A stretch of DNA of 64,000 bases from Actinomycetes bacterium (lineage in GTDB: Bacteria; Actinomycetota; Acidimicrobiia; Acidimicrobiales; Aldehydirespiratoraceae), in the NCBI GenBank assembly GCA_024276495.1, contig JAJRXC010000063.1, forward strand, positions 50,048 to 114,047. The letters are read 5' to 3'. The translations under genes were made by a program, and so were the position numbers. The notes under the pieces were generated by a model. It was not told where the DNA came from and searched no databases. It saw only the letters and a program-made list of their open reading frames with translations. This document shows positions 42,258-49,728 of the stretch, one piece after another (positions within the stretch are counted from its first letter, which is position 1; every line of letters starts with the position of its first letter).

Positions 42258-44143
42258 TGCCGCGTTCGTTGCGCAACAGGGTCGCCGCGAGGCTCCTCCT
42301 CGTCGCCGTCGTCACCGCAGCGCTGCTCCTTCCCGCGACGGCCGCACTCGCCAAGTCGTTCTGGATCTCCGAGGCCGACGTCGAGGTCATCGTCAACACG
42401 GACGGCTCGTTGTCCGTCATCGAACGGATCAGCTTCGATTTCTCCGGCTCGTTCTCCGGCGCGTATCGCGACATCCCTCTGCGCGAGGGCGAAGCCGTCA
42501 CGGACCTGGTCGTGCGCGACGAGACGACGATCTACACGATCGGGGGTTGCACCGACCTCGGATGCTCGTCCCCACCGGGGACGTTCGGCGTCGTGGCCAT
42601 CCCCGGTGCCGTGCGCGTCGTGTGGCACCACGCGTCGAGCGACGAGGTCCGCACGTTCGAGCTGTCGTACACGATGTCGGGTGTCGCCGTGGCCTACGAC
42701 GACGTCGTCGACGTGAACATGCAGGTGTGGGGCGACCAGTGGGCGGTGGGCGTCGACCGGCTCACCGCACGGATCGTGCTGCCTTCGGGCGCAGAGAGCG
42801 GCGAGGTCTTCGTGTGGGGGCACCCGTACGGGATCGACGGCTCGACCTCCCTCGGCCCCGACGGCGTCTCACCGTCCCTCGAGGCACGAGACGTCCCGCC
42901 CGAGACGTGGGTCGAGCTCCGCGCGGCGTTCCCGACCGGGCTCCTCACCTCGACCGTCGGAGCCGCCCGGATCGACGCCGACGGGCTCCCCTCGATCCTC
43001 GAGGAGGAGCTCCGGTTCGCAACCGAGAACGAGGCGGCCGCCCGGGCCGCCGGCATCGGGCTCGTCCTCGGCGTCGTGTTGATCCTGCTGATCGCCGGCG
43101 TCGCGAGCCTGATGATCTACCTGCGGTACGGCAGAGAGCCCCGCGTGGCGTACGACCGCGAGTACGAGCAGGAACCGCCTTCCGATCTCTCCCCGTCGGA
43201 GGTCGGCGCACTGCTCTCACAGGGCAGGGTGACCGAGAGGGAGTTCACGGCGACGCTCTTCGATCTCATCAGGATGGGTGCGATCGATGCGGCGCCGACC
43301 CGGGTCGAGCGTGCGACGTGGGGCGGGTTGAGAACCGAGACGATCAGCGACCTCGAGCTGAGCCTCGGCTCGAGAACGGCCGGGTTCCGCGACTTCGAGC
43401 AGTCGGTGATGAACGTCGTCAAGAGGGTCCTCGACGAGGGGCCGGTTCCGTTGACGGAGTTCCGCGACCGGATCCGGGAGGACGCCTCGGCGAACGCCCG
43501 TACCTACGACGTGTACCAGGACCGGGTCGTCGACGCCCTCGAGCGCACCAAGATGCTCGACTCATCGGGGAACCGTGTGGCGCTGCTGTCGGGGATCCTC
43601 GCCGTCGTCATCGTGGGCGCGACGTGGGGGATCATCCCCCGGTTCCTGATCGACCGGCCTGGAGGCGTCGCGATGGTGTCGTTGATCGTTCTCGGCGGCG
43701 TCATCGGAACGCTGCTGTTCATCGCGATCGTGGCGTTCCGCAGGGTCAGGGTCAAGCGGACACCGCGCGGCGCGCTCGAAGCGGCGCGCTGGGAGGCCTT
43801 CAAACGCTATCTCGCCGACTTCTCCCGGCTCGAGGAGGCGCCCGCGATCTCGCTGGAGCTGTGGGACCGGTACCTCGTGTACGCCATCGGGTTCGGTGTC
43901 GCAGCCGAGGTGCTCGAGAAAGCGCGCCTGACGGCCCCGCCGGAGCTCGCCGACACCTCGTCCATCTACTGGTACGGCAACTACGGCTACTCGGGGGGGA
44001 GCACGGAGAACGCCTTCTCGGGGATCCAGTCCGCGCTGTCCGGTGCGTTCTCCCCACCGTCCTCCGGGAGCGGCGGCGGTGGCGGCGGGTTCTCCGGGGG
44101 TGGCGGTGGAGGTGGCGGAGGCGGCGGAGGCGGCGCTTGGTGA
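42257..44143 (+). CDS. DUF2207 membrane protein with Gly-rich tail
   Basis: A 628-residue protein starting at a GTG overlapping the lemA stop. It has a signal peptide (about 1-30), an extracytoplasmic beta domain (SEADVEVIVNTDGSLSVIERISFDF...AYRDIPLREGE) typical of DUF2207, a membrane helix near 260-285, two more helices near 440-495, and a cytoplasmic domain. It ends in about 35 residues that are nearly all Gly with Ser and a terminal Trp, the classical end of this family. Function is unknown; the LemA-DUF2207 pairing is common. Confidence 0.9.
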   Translation: MPRSLRNRVAARLLLVAVVTAALLLPATAALAKSFWISEADVEVIVNTDGSLSVIERISFDFSGSFSGAYRDIPLREGEAVTDLVVRDETTIYTIGGCTDLGCSSPPGTFGVVAIPGAVRVVWHHASSDEVRTFELSYTMSGVAVAYDDVVDVNMQVWGDQWAVGVDRLTARIVLPSGAESGEVFVWGHPYGIDGSTSLGPDGVSPSLEARDVPPETWVELRAAFPTGLLTSTVGAARIDADGLPSILEEELRFATENEAAARAAGIGLVLGVVLILLIAGVASLMIYLRYGREPRVAYDREYEQEPPSDLSPSEVGALLSQGRVTEREFTATLFDLIRMGAIDAAPTRVERATWGGLRTETISDLELSLGSRTAGFRDFEQSVMNVVKRVLDEGPVPLTEFRDRIREDASANARTYDVYQDRVVDALERTKMLDSSGNRVALLSGILAVVIVGATWGIIPRFLIDRPGGVAMVSLIVLGGVIGTLLFIAIVAFRRVRVKRTPRGALEAARWEAFKRYLADFSRLEEAPAISLELWDRYLVYAIGFGVAAEVLEKARLTAPPELADTSSIYWYGNYGYSGGSTENAFSGIQSALSGAFSPPSSGSGGGGGGFSGGGGGGGGGGGGGAW

Positions 44144-44162
44144 CCTCGAGGCGTTCGGGACC

Positions 44163-44969
44163 GTGACCGGGATCGGACGTCCGCTGGACCTGGGCCTGCG
44201 ATCGAACCGGGTCGCCGTGGCCGGGTTCGTTCTCGGGACCGTGATCGGCGCCGGCGTCGGCTGGTACCGCGCCGACCGCTCGATCGTGGGCGCCCTCATC
44301 ACCGGTCTCGCCGTGTTCGTTGCGTGGGCCACGGCGCGCGAGCTGACCCCCGACTACCCGTCGGCCGCGACGGTCGCCGCCGTGCTGGCGCTCGCCGCCG
44401 CCCTCGTCGCACCGCCCTCGATCCTCGTGTCCGGGGTCGCCCTGATCGGCCTCCGACTCGTCGCGGGAACGGTCGGCGCAGCCGTCTCGCGCTTCGATGT
44501 CGGCGTCCTCGTCGTGCTCGGCGTCGTTGCGGGGGTGATCCCGGTGCTGTGGATCACCGCGATCGCGATCGGCGCATGGGTGTGGGCCGCGCCCGAGGTC
44601 GGGCATCGCCGGAGGGTGGCGGGGATCCTGTTCGTCGTCGGTGTGGCGTCGGGGCTCGCGCTGGCGTACGTGCTCGGTCGCGAGTACGGATGGGCGGAGA
44701 TCGAGATCACGACCACCGCCTACGTGCTGACCGCGTTCGCCGGCGGCGTGATGCTGCTGGCGGCGCGACCGACGAGGGTGATCTCGCAGGTCGACGCCGG
44801 CACCGCCCGGATCGACGTCGCCCGCATCCGTCTGGCCAGGCTCGCCGCCGGATCGTTCGTCATGTGGGCCACGGTGATGGGAGGGGTCGCCGGCTTCGTC
44901 GCGATCGCTCCGGCGACCGCGGCGCTCGTCGCGACCGCCGTCTTCCGCGTCTTCAGGGAGCCGGCGTAG
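44163..44969 (+). CDS. Polytopic hypothetical membrane protein
   Basis: About 268 residues with roughly eight hydrophobic helices, very rich in Val, Ala and Gly, with short loops. Polar residues in membrane segments are few, so no transport mechanism can be suggested. The GTG at 44163 (MTGIGRPLDLGL) is the best start: the ORF extends upstream into the Gly-coding tail of the DUF2207 gene, where codons reflect the other frame. It probably belongs to the lemA-DUF2207 operon. It overlaps the end of the convergent sulfotransferase gene by 17 bases. Confidence 0.6.
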   Translation: MTGIGRPLDLGLRSNRVAVAGFVLGTVIGAGVGWYRADRSIVGALITGLAVFVAWATARELTPDYPSAATVAAVLALAAALVAPPSILVSGVALIGLRLVAGTVGAAVSRFDVGVLVVLGVVAGVIPVLWITAIAIGAWVWAAPEVGHRRRVAGILFVVGVASGLALAYVLGREYGWAEIEITTTAYVLTAFAGGVMLLAARPTRVISQVDAGTARIDVARIRLARLAAGSFVMWATVMGGVAGFVAIAPATAALVATAVFRVFREPA

Positions 44970-45723
44970 GGCCGACGGCGTGCGCTCGGAGGGCTTCGTA
45001 GAACGGGAGGGAGCGTTCGACGAACTCGGCGTAGTTCCGATGGCGGTACAGCCCGTCATCGATCGTCTCGACCGAACGCTCGAACCCCGAGGTGCCGAAC
45101 AGGTCCTCGTGCCAGGGGTCTCCCTCGGTGAGCATTCCCGGTACCGACGGCTCCCAGTGGAGCGCCTCCTCGATGAAGGGGATCCCCATCGCACCACAGT
45201 ACGTCCGGACGATCCCCGCGGGGTCGTCCTCGAGGTCGGCAGCGTCGATCACCACCGGGGGTGCGCCCGTCATCCGCTCGACCGTCTCGAACAGTGCGAG
45301 CTGGGCGTCGTACCCCACCTCCTCGAAGATCATGTCGGGGTTCTGCTTGAGGTGCGACGCGACGGCGATCTGCGGATCGCGGATCAAGAACGCGTTGGTG
45401 AATCCGGCGAGGAACTCCTCATCGGCGTGGTAGCCCATGGGGTTCCACACGTGGACCGCCATGTCCTTGAAGAACACCGGTGCTCGCGCCGCCTCACCCT
45501 CGATCCCTCGCACGATCTCATCGCAGGACGCGAGCATCTCCGGCTCGATGCGTTCGAGTTGCCGGGCGATGATCAGCTCCGGGTGCTGCACGACATAGTA
45601 GAGGTAGAGGAACCGCTCGTGGAGGACGGTGACGTCGCCGCGCCCGGACATCATCCTGGCGAACGCGGTCGACAGCGACCGCGGATGACACCACAGGGCG
45701 AGGATGTCGTTGCGCCCGCTCAC
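44953..45723 (-). CDS. Sulfotransferase-family protein
   Basis: A 256-residue protein with the PAPS 5'-phosphosulfate loop CHPRSLSTAFARMM near residue 12 and a 3'-phosphate-binding-like FLIRDPQIAVASHL near 115. This matches the branched-chain-aminotransferase-like/sulfotransferase family of actinobacteria; some members may bind other nucleotides. Its GTG start overlaps the stop of the nitrilase gene, so both are translated from one message. The substrate and the link to the nitrilase are unknown. Confidence 0.8.
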   Translation of the reverse strand: MSGRNDILALWCHPRSLSTAFARMMSGRGDVTVLHERFLYLYYVVQHPELIIARQLERIEPEMLASCDEIVRGIEGEAARAPVFFKDMAVHVWNPMGYHADEEFLAGFTNAFLIRDPQIAVASHLKQNPDMIFEEVGYDAQLALFETVERMTGAPPVVIDAADLEDDPAGIVRTYCGAMGIPFIEEALHWEPSVPGMLTEGDPWHEDLFGTSGFERSVETIDDGLYRHRNYAEFVERSLPFYEALRAHAVGPTPAP

Positions 45724-46721
45724 TCCCCTTGGTCGTCCACCGGGGAGCCCTGTGGCGGCTCGGCGAGGAACGCGACCGGCAGCTTCGGCCGCTCGTCGAC
45801 CGTGAGCGAGAACACGTCGGGCCTCGCGTAGTGGCCGACGACGTCGAAGTCGTACTTCGCCCGGATGATGTCGTCGAGCGGCAGGTCGGCGGTGAGGATG
45901 GTCTCCTCGTCGAACACGGGGCCGGCGAGGAGGTTCCCCAGCGGGTCGACGATGCAGCTGCCACCCCGTGACAGCAGCGTGTCCGGGTCGTCACCGTGGG
46001 AGGTCCGGTAGTCGTTGGGGAAGTCGGATCGACGGGTGACCTGGTTGCAGCCGAGCACGAAGCAGCGGCCCTCGGTCGCGATGTGCACCATGGTGGACGT
46101 CCACGAGTCGCGGTGGTCGGCGGTCGGCGCGCAGTAGATCTCGACGCCCTTGCGGTACATCGCCGTGCGCAGCAGCGGCATGTAGTTCTCCCAGCAGATG
46201 ACCGAACCGAGCCGCCCGATCCCGGTGTCGTACACGTCGAGCGTCGATCCGTCGCCGAACCCCCACACCAGGCGCTCGCTCCCCGTCGGCATGAGCTTGC
46301 GGTGCTTGCCGAGCATGGATCCGGTGGGGTCGAACGTGACGATCGTGCAGTAGAGCGTTCCCCCGTCGCGCTCGATGACGCCGATCACGAGAAAGGTGCC
46401 GTGGCGGGCCGCGATCGTGCCGAGCTCTTCGGTCCACGGCCCGGGCACCTCGATCGCCGAACGCCAGTACCGGAGGAACTCGTCGCGTCCCTCATCGCTC
46501 CTGTTCCCGATCACGGCTCCGAAATCGGCGCCCCTCGGGTACCCCGCGACGAAGGCCTCCGGAAAGACGACGAGCTGTCCGCCGTCCCGGGTCGCCTGCT
46601 CGGTCAGGGAGGCGACCTTGCCGATGGTCGCTTTCGTGTCGAAGACGACGGGAGCTGCCTGGACGACCGCCGCCTTCACGACGCGGCCGGTTCCACGGGT
46701 GGTGGTATCACGGTCGATCAT
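45720..46721 (-). CDS. Nitrilase/carbon-nitrogen hydrolase
   Basis: A 333-residue hydrolase with the Glu-Lys-Cys triad in FPEAFVAGYP, GKHRKLMPTGSERLVWG and VICWENYMPLLR. The GSERLVWG sequence and length fit the aliphatic/aryl nitrilase branch, which turns nitriles into carboxylic acids and ammonia, rather than amidases. The Cys-Trp-Glu-Asn context is typical of true nitrilases. The ATG at 46721 follows a TAGCCT box by 6 bases. The gene is the first of two with the sulfotransferase. Confidence 0.92.
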   Translation of the reverse strand: MIDRDTTTRGTGRVVKAAVVQAAPVVFDTKATIGKVASLTEQATRDGGQLVVFPEAFVAGYPRGADFGAVIGNRSDEGRDEFLRYWRSAIEVPGPWTEELGTIAARHGTFLVIGVIERDGGTLYCTIVTFDPTGSMLGKHRKLMPTGSERLVWGFGDGSTLDVYDTGIGRLGSVICWENYMPLLRTAMYRKGVEIYCAPTADHRDSWTSTMVHIATEGRCFVLGCNQVTRRSDFPNDYRTSHGDDPDTLLSRGGSCIVDPLGNLLAGPVFDEETILTADLPLDDIIRAKYDFDVVGHYARPDVFSLTVDERPKLPVAFLAEPPQGSPVDDQGE

Positions 46722-46727
46722 GTCCCA

Positions 46728-46733
46728 AGGCTA
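46728..46733 (-). promoter_or_regulatory. Leaderless -10 box TAGCCT (nitrilase gene)
   Basis: TAGCCT on the minus strand ends 6 bases before the ATG; TG directly precedes it (TGTAGCCT). Confidence 0.55.
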
Positions 46734-46787
46734 CACGGGACACCGGGCGCGGGAGAGTCCCGGACGTGGACGTCGACGACCGCGGCG

Positions 46788-47030
46788 CTACAGCCCGAGG
46801 AGCCTTCTCGTCTCCATCACGTCGAGGTAGAACGCGGAGTCGGGTGGTGTCTCCTGCAGCGCACGGTGCAGTTCTGCGAGCGTCTCGGCGATCGGCGCCG
46901 GCGAGATGACCGCGACCGCCTCGTTCCCGCGCATGATCGAGATCGTGACGCGCTCGGTCTCGACCCTGTCGAGCACGGCCGACGGATCGGAGATCACCGT
47001 GGAGATCGGGACCTGTTCGTGGTTCGGCAT
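46788..47030 (-). CDS. Phd/YefM-like antitoxin domain protein, apparently orphan
   Basis: An 80-residue protein. VPISTVISDPSAVLDRVETERVTISIMRGNEAVAVISP has the beta-alpha-beta pattern of Phd/YefM DNA-binding antitoxins (repressor of its own promoter and toxin binder through the C-terminus). The C-terminal helix ends DVMETRRLLGL. No toxin gene (PIN, RelE or Doc) adjoins: the upstream neighbour is a divergent methyltransferase and the downstream one is the nitrilase promoter. The ATG at 47030 follows TACGAT by 6 bases. It could also be a solitary regulator. Confidence 0.58.
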   Translation of the reverse strand: MPNHEQVPISTVISDPSAVLDRVETERVTISIMRGNEAVAVISPAPIAETLAELHRALQETPPDSAFYLDVMETRRLLGL

Positions 47031-47036
47031 GGTTCC

Positions 47037-47042
47037 ATCGTA
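47037..47042 (-). promoter_or_regulatory. Leaderless -10 box TACGAT (antitoxin-like gene)
   Basis: TACGAT on the minus strand ends 6 bases before the ATG at 47030. Confidence 0.55.
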
Positions 47043-47088
47043 CGCCCGATCTCGTGGACGGTCGGGGGGTTTGTCCGGACGCACCGCG

Positions 47089-47094
47089 TATAGT
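47089..47094 (+). promoter_or_regulatory. Leaderless -10 box TATAGT (methyltransferase gene)
   Basis: TATAGT ends 6 bases before the ATG at 47101; it is one of the best -10 matches in the window. Confidence 0.6.
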
Positions 47095-47100
47095 CCTGCG

Positions 47101-47745
47101 ATGAGCACCTCGACCTCCGGCGGCGACGCGTACGCCGGCATCGCACGGTTCTACGACCGGGCCCTCGAACCGATGAACGCGTCGCTGCGTTCCCGCGGGC
47201 TCGAGATGTACCCGCCGGACGCGGACATGACGGTTCTCGACGTCGGATGCGGCACCGGGGCGCATCTCGAGGCGTACGTCGATGCGGGGGCGACGTGCAC
47301 CGGCATCGACGCATCGCCGGCCATGCTCGGACGGGCGCGGGAGCGCATCGGGGACCGGGCCACGCTGCTGCTCGGCGACGCCGCCGCTCTCCCGTTCGAG
47401 GACGGCTCCTTCGACCTCGTCTTCACGGCGCTGTTCCTCCACGAGCTCGATCCGGAGACCCGCGTCGCCGTCCTCGCCGAGATGGCTCGCGTCACCTCTC
47501 GGGATGGGCGGATCCTCATCATCGACTACCGAGACGGGGCGTTGCGACCTGCCGGACGGGTCTGGCGCTTTTTCGCCACCATCGCCGAACGTGTCGCCGG
47601 CGGCGCTCACTACCGGAACTGGCGGACCTACGTTCGCTCGGGCGCCGTCCCGACCATGCTCCCCTCCCCGCTCACCATCGAGCAGGAGAAGATCGTCTCG
47701 GGCGGCAACCTGTCCATCTGGCTCCTGCAACGCACCGACGGGTGA
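47101..47745 (+). CDS. Class I SAM-dependent methyltransferase
   Basis: A 214-residue methyltransferase with motif I VLDVGCGTGAHLE near residue 43, an acidic residue after beta-2 (TGIDASPAML), motif II GDAAALPFEDGSFDLVF and motif III-like DGRILIIDYRDG. The pattern resembles UbiE/COQ5-type quinone or small-molecule methyltransferases, but the substrate cannot be assigned. The start is fixed by the TATAGT box 6 bases upstream. It is divergent from the antitoxin-like gene, so the two promoters are 46 bases apart. Confidence 0.88.
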   Translation: MSTSTSGGDAYAGIARFYDRALEPMNASLRSRGLEMYPPDADMTVLDVGCGTGAHLEAYVDAGATCTGIDASPAMLGRARERIGDRATLLLGDAAALPFEDGSFDLVFTALFLHELDPETRVAVLAEMARVTSRDGRILIIDYRDGALRPAGRVWRFFATIAERVAGGAHYRNWRTYVRSGAVPTMLPSPLTIEQEKIVSGGNLSIWLLQRTDG

Positions 47746-47797
47746 CCCACGGGGTCGGCCGAGCACGCGAATCCCCGAGGCGGCCGGCTCCGGTTGC

Positions 47798-47803
47798 TAT
47801 GTT
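47798..47803 (+). promoter_or_regulatory. Candidate -10 box TATGTT (zinc-ribbon protein gene)
   Basis: TATGTT ends 6 bases before an ATG at 47810 that opens a 7-codon ORF (MGWWAWT) and 11 bases before the in-frame ATG of the zinc-ribbon gene at 47815. Confidence 0.45.
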
Positions 47804-47814
47804 CGGGTCATGGG

Positions 47815-49299
47815 ATGGTGGGCATGGACCTGAAGTGCGGGGAGTGCGGGTCGACGCTCGACGATCACGATAGGTTCTGCCGGGCCTGCGGACGGCCCGT
47901 TCCCGAGGCGACACCGCCGTCTCAGCCCGAGCCACGTTCCCCCACACCGCACCCCGCCACGTCCCGGCCCGCCGGTCCCGACCGGACCGCGGGGTCGTGG
48001 CTGCCGACGATCGCCGCCGTCGCCATCCTCGCCGTCGGCGTCGCCGCGTGGTTCGCGATCACCGGAACGGGATCGGACGCCGCCCCCGAGAACGCGGTCT
48101 ACCTCGAGCCCGCAGGGGTCGTCGGTGCCCCGTTCACCCCGAGCATCGCGGCCTCCCCCGCCACCGACGACGTCGGCCCGACGACGACGCTCGAAGCCGG
48201 TGCCGTCGAGATGCGCTCCGTGAAGGGATCCGATGAGATGGTCTACACCGCCGCCCCGGGCCGGGCGTCGTGCCGATCGTCCCAGCTGGTGGACTACCTC
48301 GACACCGAACCTCGAACCGCCACCGCGTGGGCGGCCGCCCAGGGTATCGAGCCGGACGAGATCGGCCGGTTCGTGGACACGCTGACGCCGATGGAGCTCG
48401 GACGCGACGTTCGAGCGACGATCTCCGTCCTCACGGGGTCGGGTACCGAATCGAGGCAGGTCCTCCTCCAGCGCGGGACGGCGGTGCTCGTCGCACCGAG
48501 CGGTGAGCCCCGTGTTCGATGCGTCTCGGGGGCTCCCCTCGGCGCCCCGGAGCCGGTCGCCACCCCCGTCTACGTCGGTCTCGGCTGGCCGGGTTTCGAT
48601 CCCGGGAACGTGGCGCACCTCACGCCGTGCGACGAGCCGCTCACCCGGTTCGTCCTGCAGGACTCGACCACGGGCCGACCCTTCGTGCGTCCCATCGGGG
48701 CGTCCGACGGCGAGATATCCGATATCGTCGCCGCCCCATCGACGACGACAACGACCACCGCCCCGATCGCTGGGAGCACATCGACGACGTCCGCGCCCGC
48801 GACGACGATCGCTCCCACGACGACAACGACAACCACGGCCCCGACGACGACCACCACCACGCTCCCGGTACCGAACCACGACGCGACGAACGAGGGCACG
48901 GTCGCAGTGTCGTCCCGCCTGTGCGGCTCCTACGCGGCGACGAAGGCCACCGACGGAGACGTGGCCACATCCTGGATCTCGTCGAGTGGCGACGGCGCGT
49001 ACTCCACGTTCGTCTGGACGGCGCACCAGGACGAGTACATCGGGTCGGTCACGATCGTGTCGAACGCGGCGAACGCCCGACGATCCACCGGCCACGGCTT
49101 CGCCGCCGTCACCGTGCAGGTCCTCGACGCTGCCGACACCGTCGTGTTCGAGGAGCGGGTGGACCTGCCGGGGACACCGGATCCCGACGCGTCCGTGGCC
49201 CCGCACGTGACCGGGCGCAAGGTGCGGCTCCTGCTCGAAGGTCACGAGAACCCGAAGGGCTCCGGGTTCGCGGAGCTGACGGTGATGGTCGTCCGCTGA
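47815..49299 (+). CDS. Zinc-ribbon, DUF6777-like membrane-anchored protein with C-terminal sugar-binding-like domain
   Basis: About 494 residues. The N-terminal cytoplasmic zinc ribbon has ligands CGECG and CRACG. A membrane helix lies near 60-82, and a DUF6777-like extracytoplasmic domain follows (VYLEPAGVVGAPFTPS; several Cys). A Thr-rich stalk (about 305-355) precedes a C-terminal discoidin/F5-8C-like beta domain (ATDGDVATSWISSSGDGAYSTF) that often binds carbohydrate. The start may be ATG 47815 or 47824; the ribbon begins directly after. The architecture suggests a membrane sensor or adhesin with an intracellular zinc domain; a specific role is unknown. Confidence 0.78.
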   Translation: MVGMDLKCGECGSTLDDHDRFCRACGRPVPEATPPSQPEPRSPTPHPATSRPAGPDRTAGSWLPTIAAVAILAVGVAAWFAITGTGSDAAPENAVYLEPAGVVGAPFTPSIAASPATDDVGPTTTLEAGAVEMRSVKGSDEMVYTAAPGRASCRSSQLVDYLDTEPRTATAWAAAQGIEPDEIGRFVDTLTPMELGRDVRATISVLTGSGTESRQVLLQRGTAVLVAPSGEPRVRCVSGAPLGAPEPVATPVYVGLGWPGFDPGNVAHLTPCDEPLTRFVLQDSTTGRPFVRPIGASDGEISDIVAAPSTTTTTTAPIAGSTSTTSAPATTIAPTTTTTTTAPTTTTTTLPVPNHDATNEGTVAVSSRLCGSYAATKATDGDVATSWISSSGDGAYSTFVWTAHQDEYIGSVTIVSNAANARRSTGHGFAAVTVQVLDAADTVVFEERVDLPGTPDPDASVAPHVTGRKVRLLLEGHENPKGSGFAELTVMVVR

Positions 49300-49305
49300 C
49301 GCCGG

Positions 49306-49644
49306 CTACGACACCGCCAGCGCGTCGCGCAGCACGGCGATCCGGTCTCGCTCGACTCGGAACCACGCCCACTTCCCGCGCTGGTCTCTCGTGAGGAGAC
49401 CGGCCTCGGTGAGCAGGGAGAGGTGGTGGCTCACCGTCGGTTGGCTGCGTCCGAGCGCTTCGGGGAGATCACAGGCGCACAGCTCGCCGCCGGGAGCGTT
49501 CGCGACGAGGCTGAGTATCCGCAACCGGACCGGGTCGGCGAGGAGCTTGAACGCTGCGGCGAGCTCGGCGGCCTCGTCCTCATCGAGCGGCACGGCGAGC
49601 ACCGGTTCGCAACAGGTCTCGATCTTGCCCTTGCCGGTTCTCAT
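49306..49644 (-). CDS. arsR: ArsR-family metalloregulator
   Basis: A 112-residue winged-helix repressor. The DNA-recognition helix lies in SQPTVSHHLSLLTEAGLL, and ELCACDL supplies the Cys-x-Cys metal site typical of arsenic-responsive ArsR proteins; a further CC pair (ETCCEP) near the N-terminus may add ligands. It should repress arsM and itself and release DNA on binding As(III). The ATG at 49644 follows a TATGCT box by 6 bases; the upstream in-frame GTG-like start at 49662 would lie in the promoter. It is divergent from arsM, with two dyads between. Confidence 0.9.
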   Translation of the reverse strand: MRTGKGKIETCCEPVLAVPLDEDEAAELAAAFKLLADPVRLRILSLVANAPGGELCACDLPEALGRSQPTVSHHLSLLTEAGLLTRDQRGKWAWFRVERDRIAVLRDALAVS

Positions 49645-49650
49645 GGGCGC

Positions 49651-49656
49651 AGCATA
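49651..49656 (-). promoter_or_regulatory. Leaderless -10 box TATGCT (arsR)
   Basis: TATGCT on the minus strand ends 6 bases before the arsR ATG. Operator 1 lies 3 bases upstream, over the -35 region. Confidence 0.6.
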
Positions 49657-49659
49657 CCT

Positions 49660-49681
49660 CATATTGACGTATCTCGATATG
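49660..49681. promoter_or_regulatory. ArsR operator 1 (inverted repeat, 6-bp spacer)
   Basis: CATATTGA and TCGATATG flank a 6-base spacer; 7 of 8 positions pair. It covers the -35 box of arsM (TTGACG, 49664-49669) and lies just upstream of the arsR -10. Confidence 0.75.
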
Positions 49682-49692
49682 ATCGGTAGAGT
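49664..49692 (+). promoter_or_regulatory. arsM promoter TTGACG-N17-TAGAGT
   Basis: TTGACG at 49664-49669 and TAGAGT at 49687-49692 are separated by exactly 17 bases. Transcription would start near 49699, inside operator 2. The leader then carries GAGGAG before the GTG start at 49729. Confidence 0.65.
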
Positions 49693-49697
49693 CGTCG

Positions 49698-49715
49698 TAT
49701 CGACATCTATCGATA
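49698..49715. promoter_or_regulatory. ArsR operator 2 (TATCGA-N6-TCGATA)
   Basis: A perfect 6-bp inverted repeat with the same 6-base spacer as operator 1. The nonamer TCGATATGA is shared by both operators with a 36-base period. Operator 2 overlaps the predicted arsM transcription start. Confidence 0.75.
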
Positions 49716-49728
49716 TGAGGAGCTCGCC

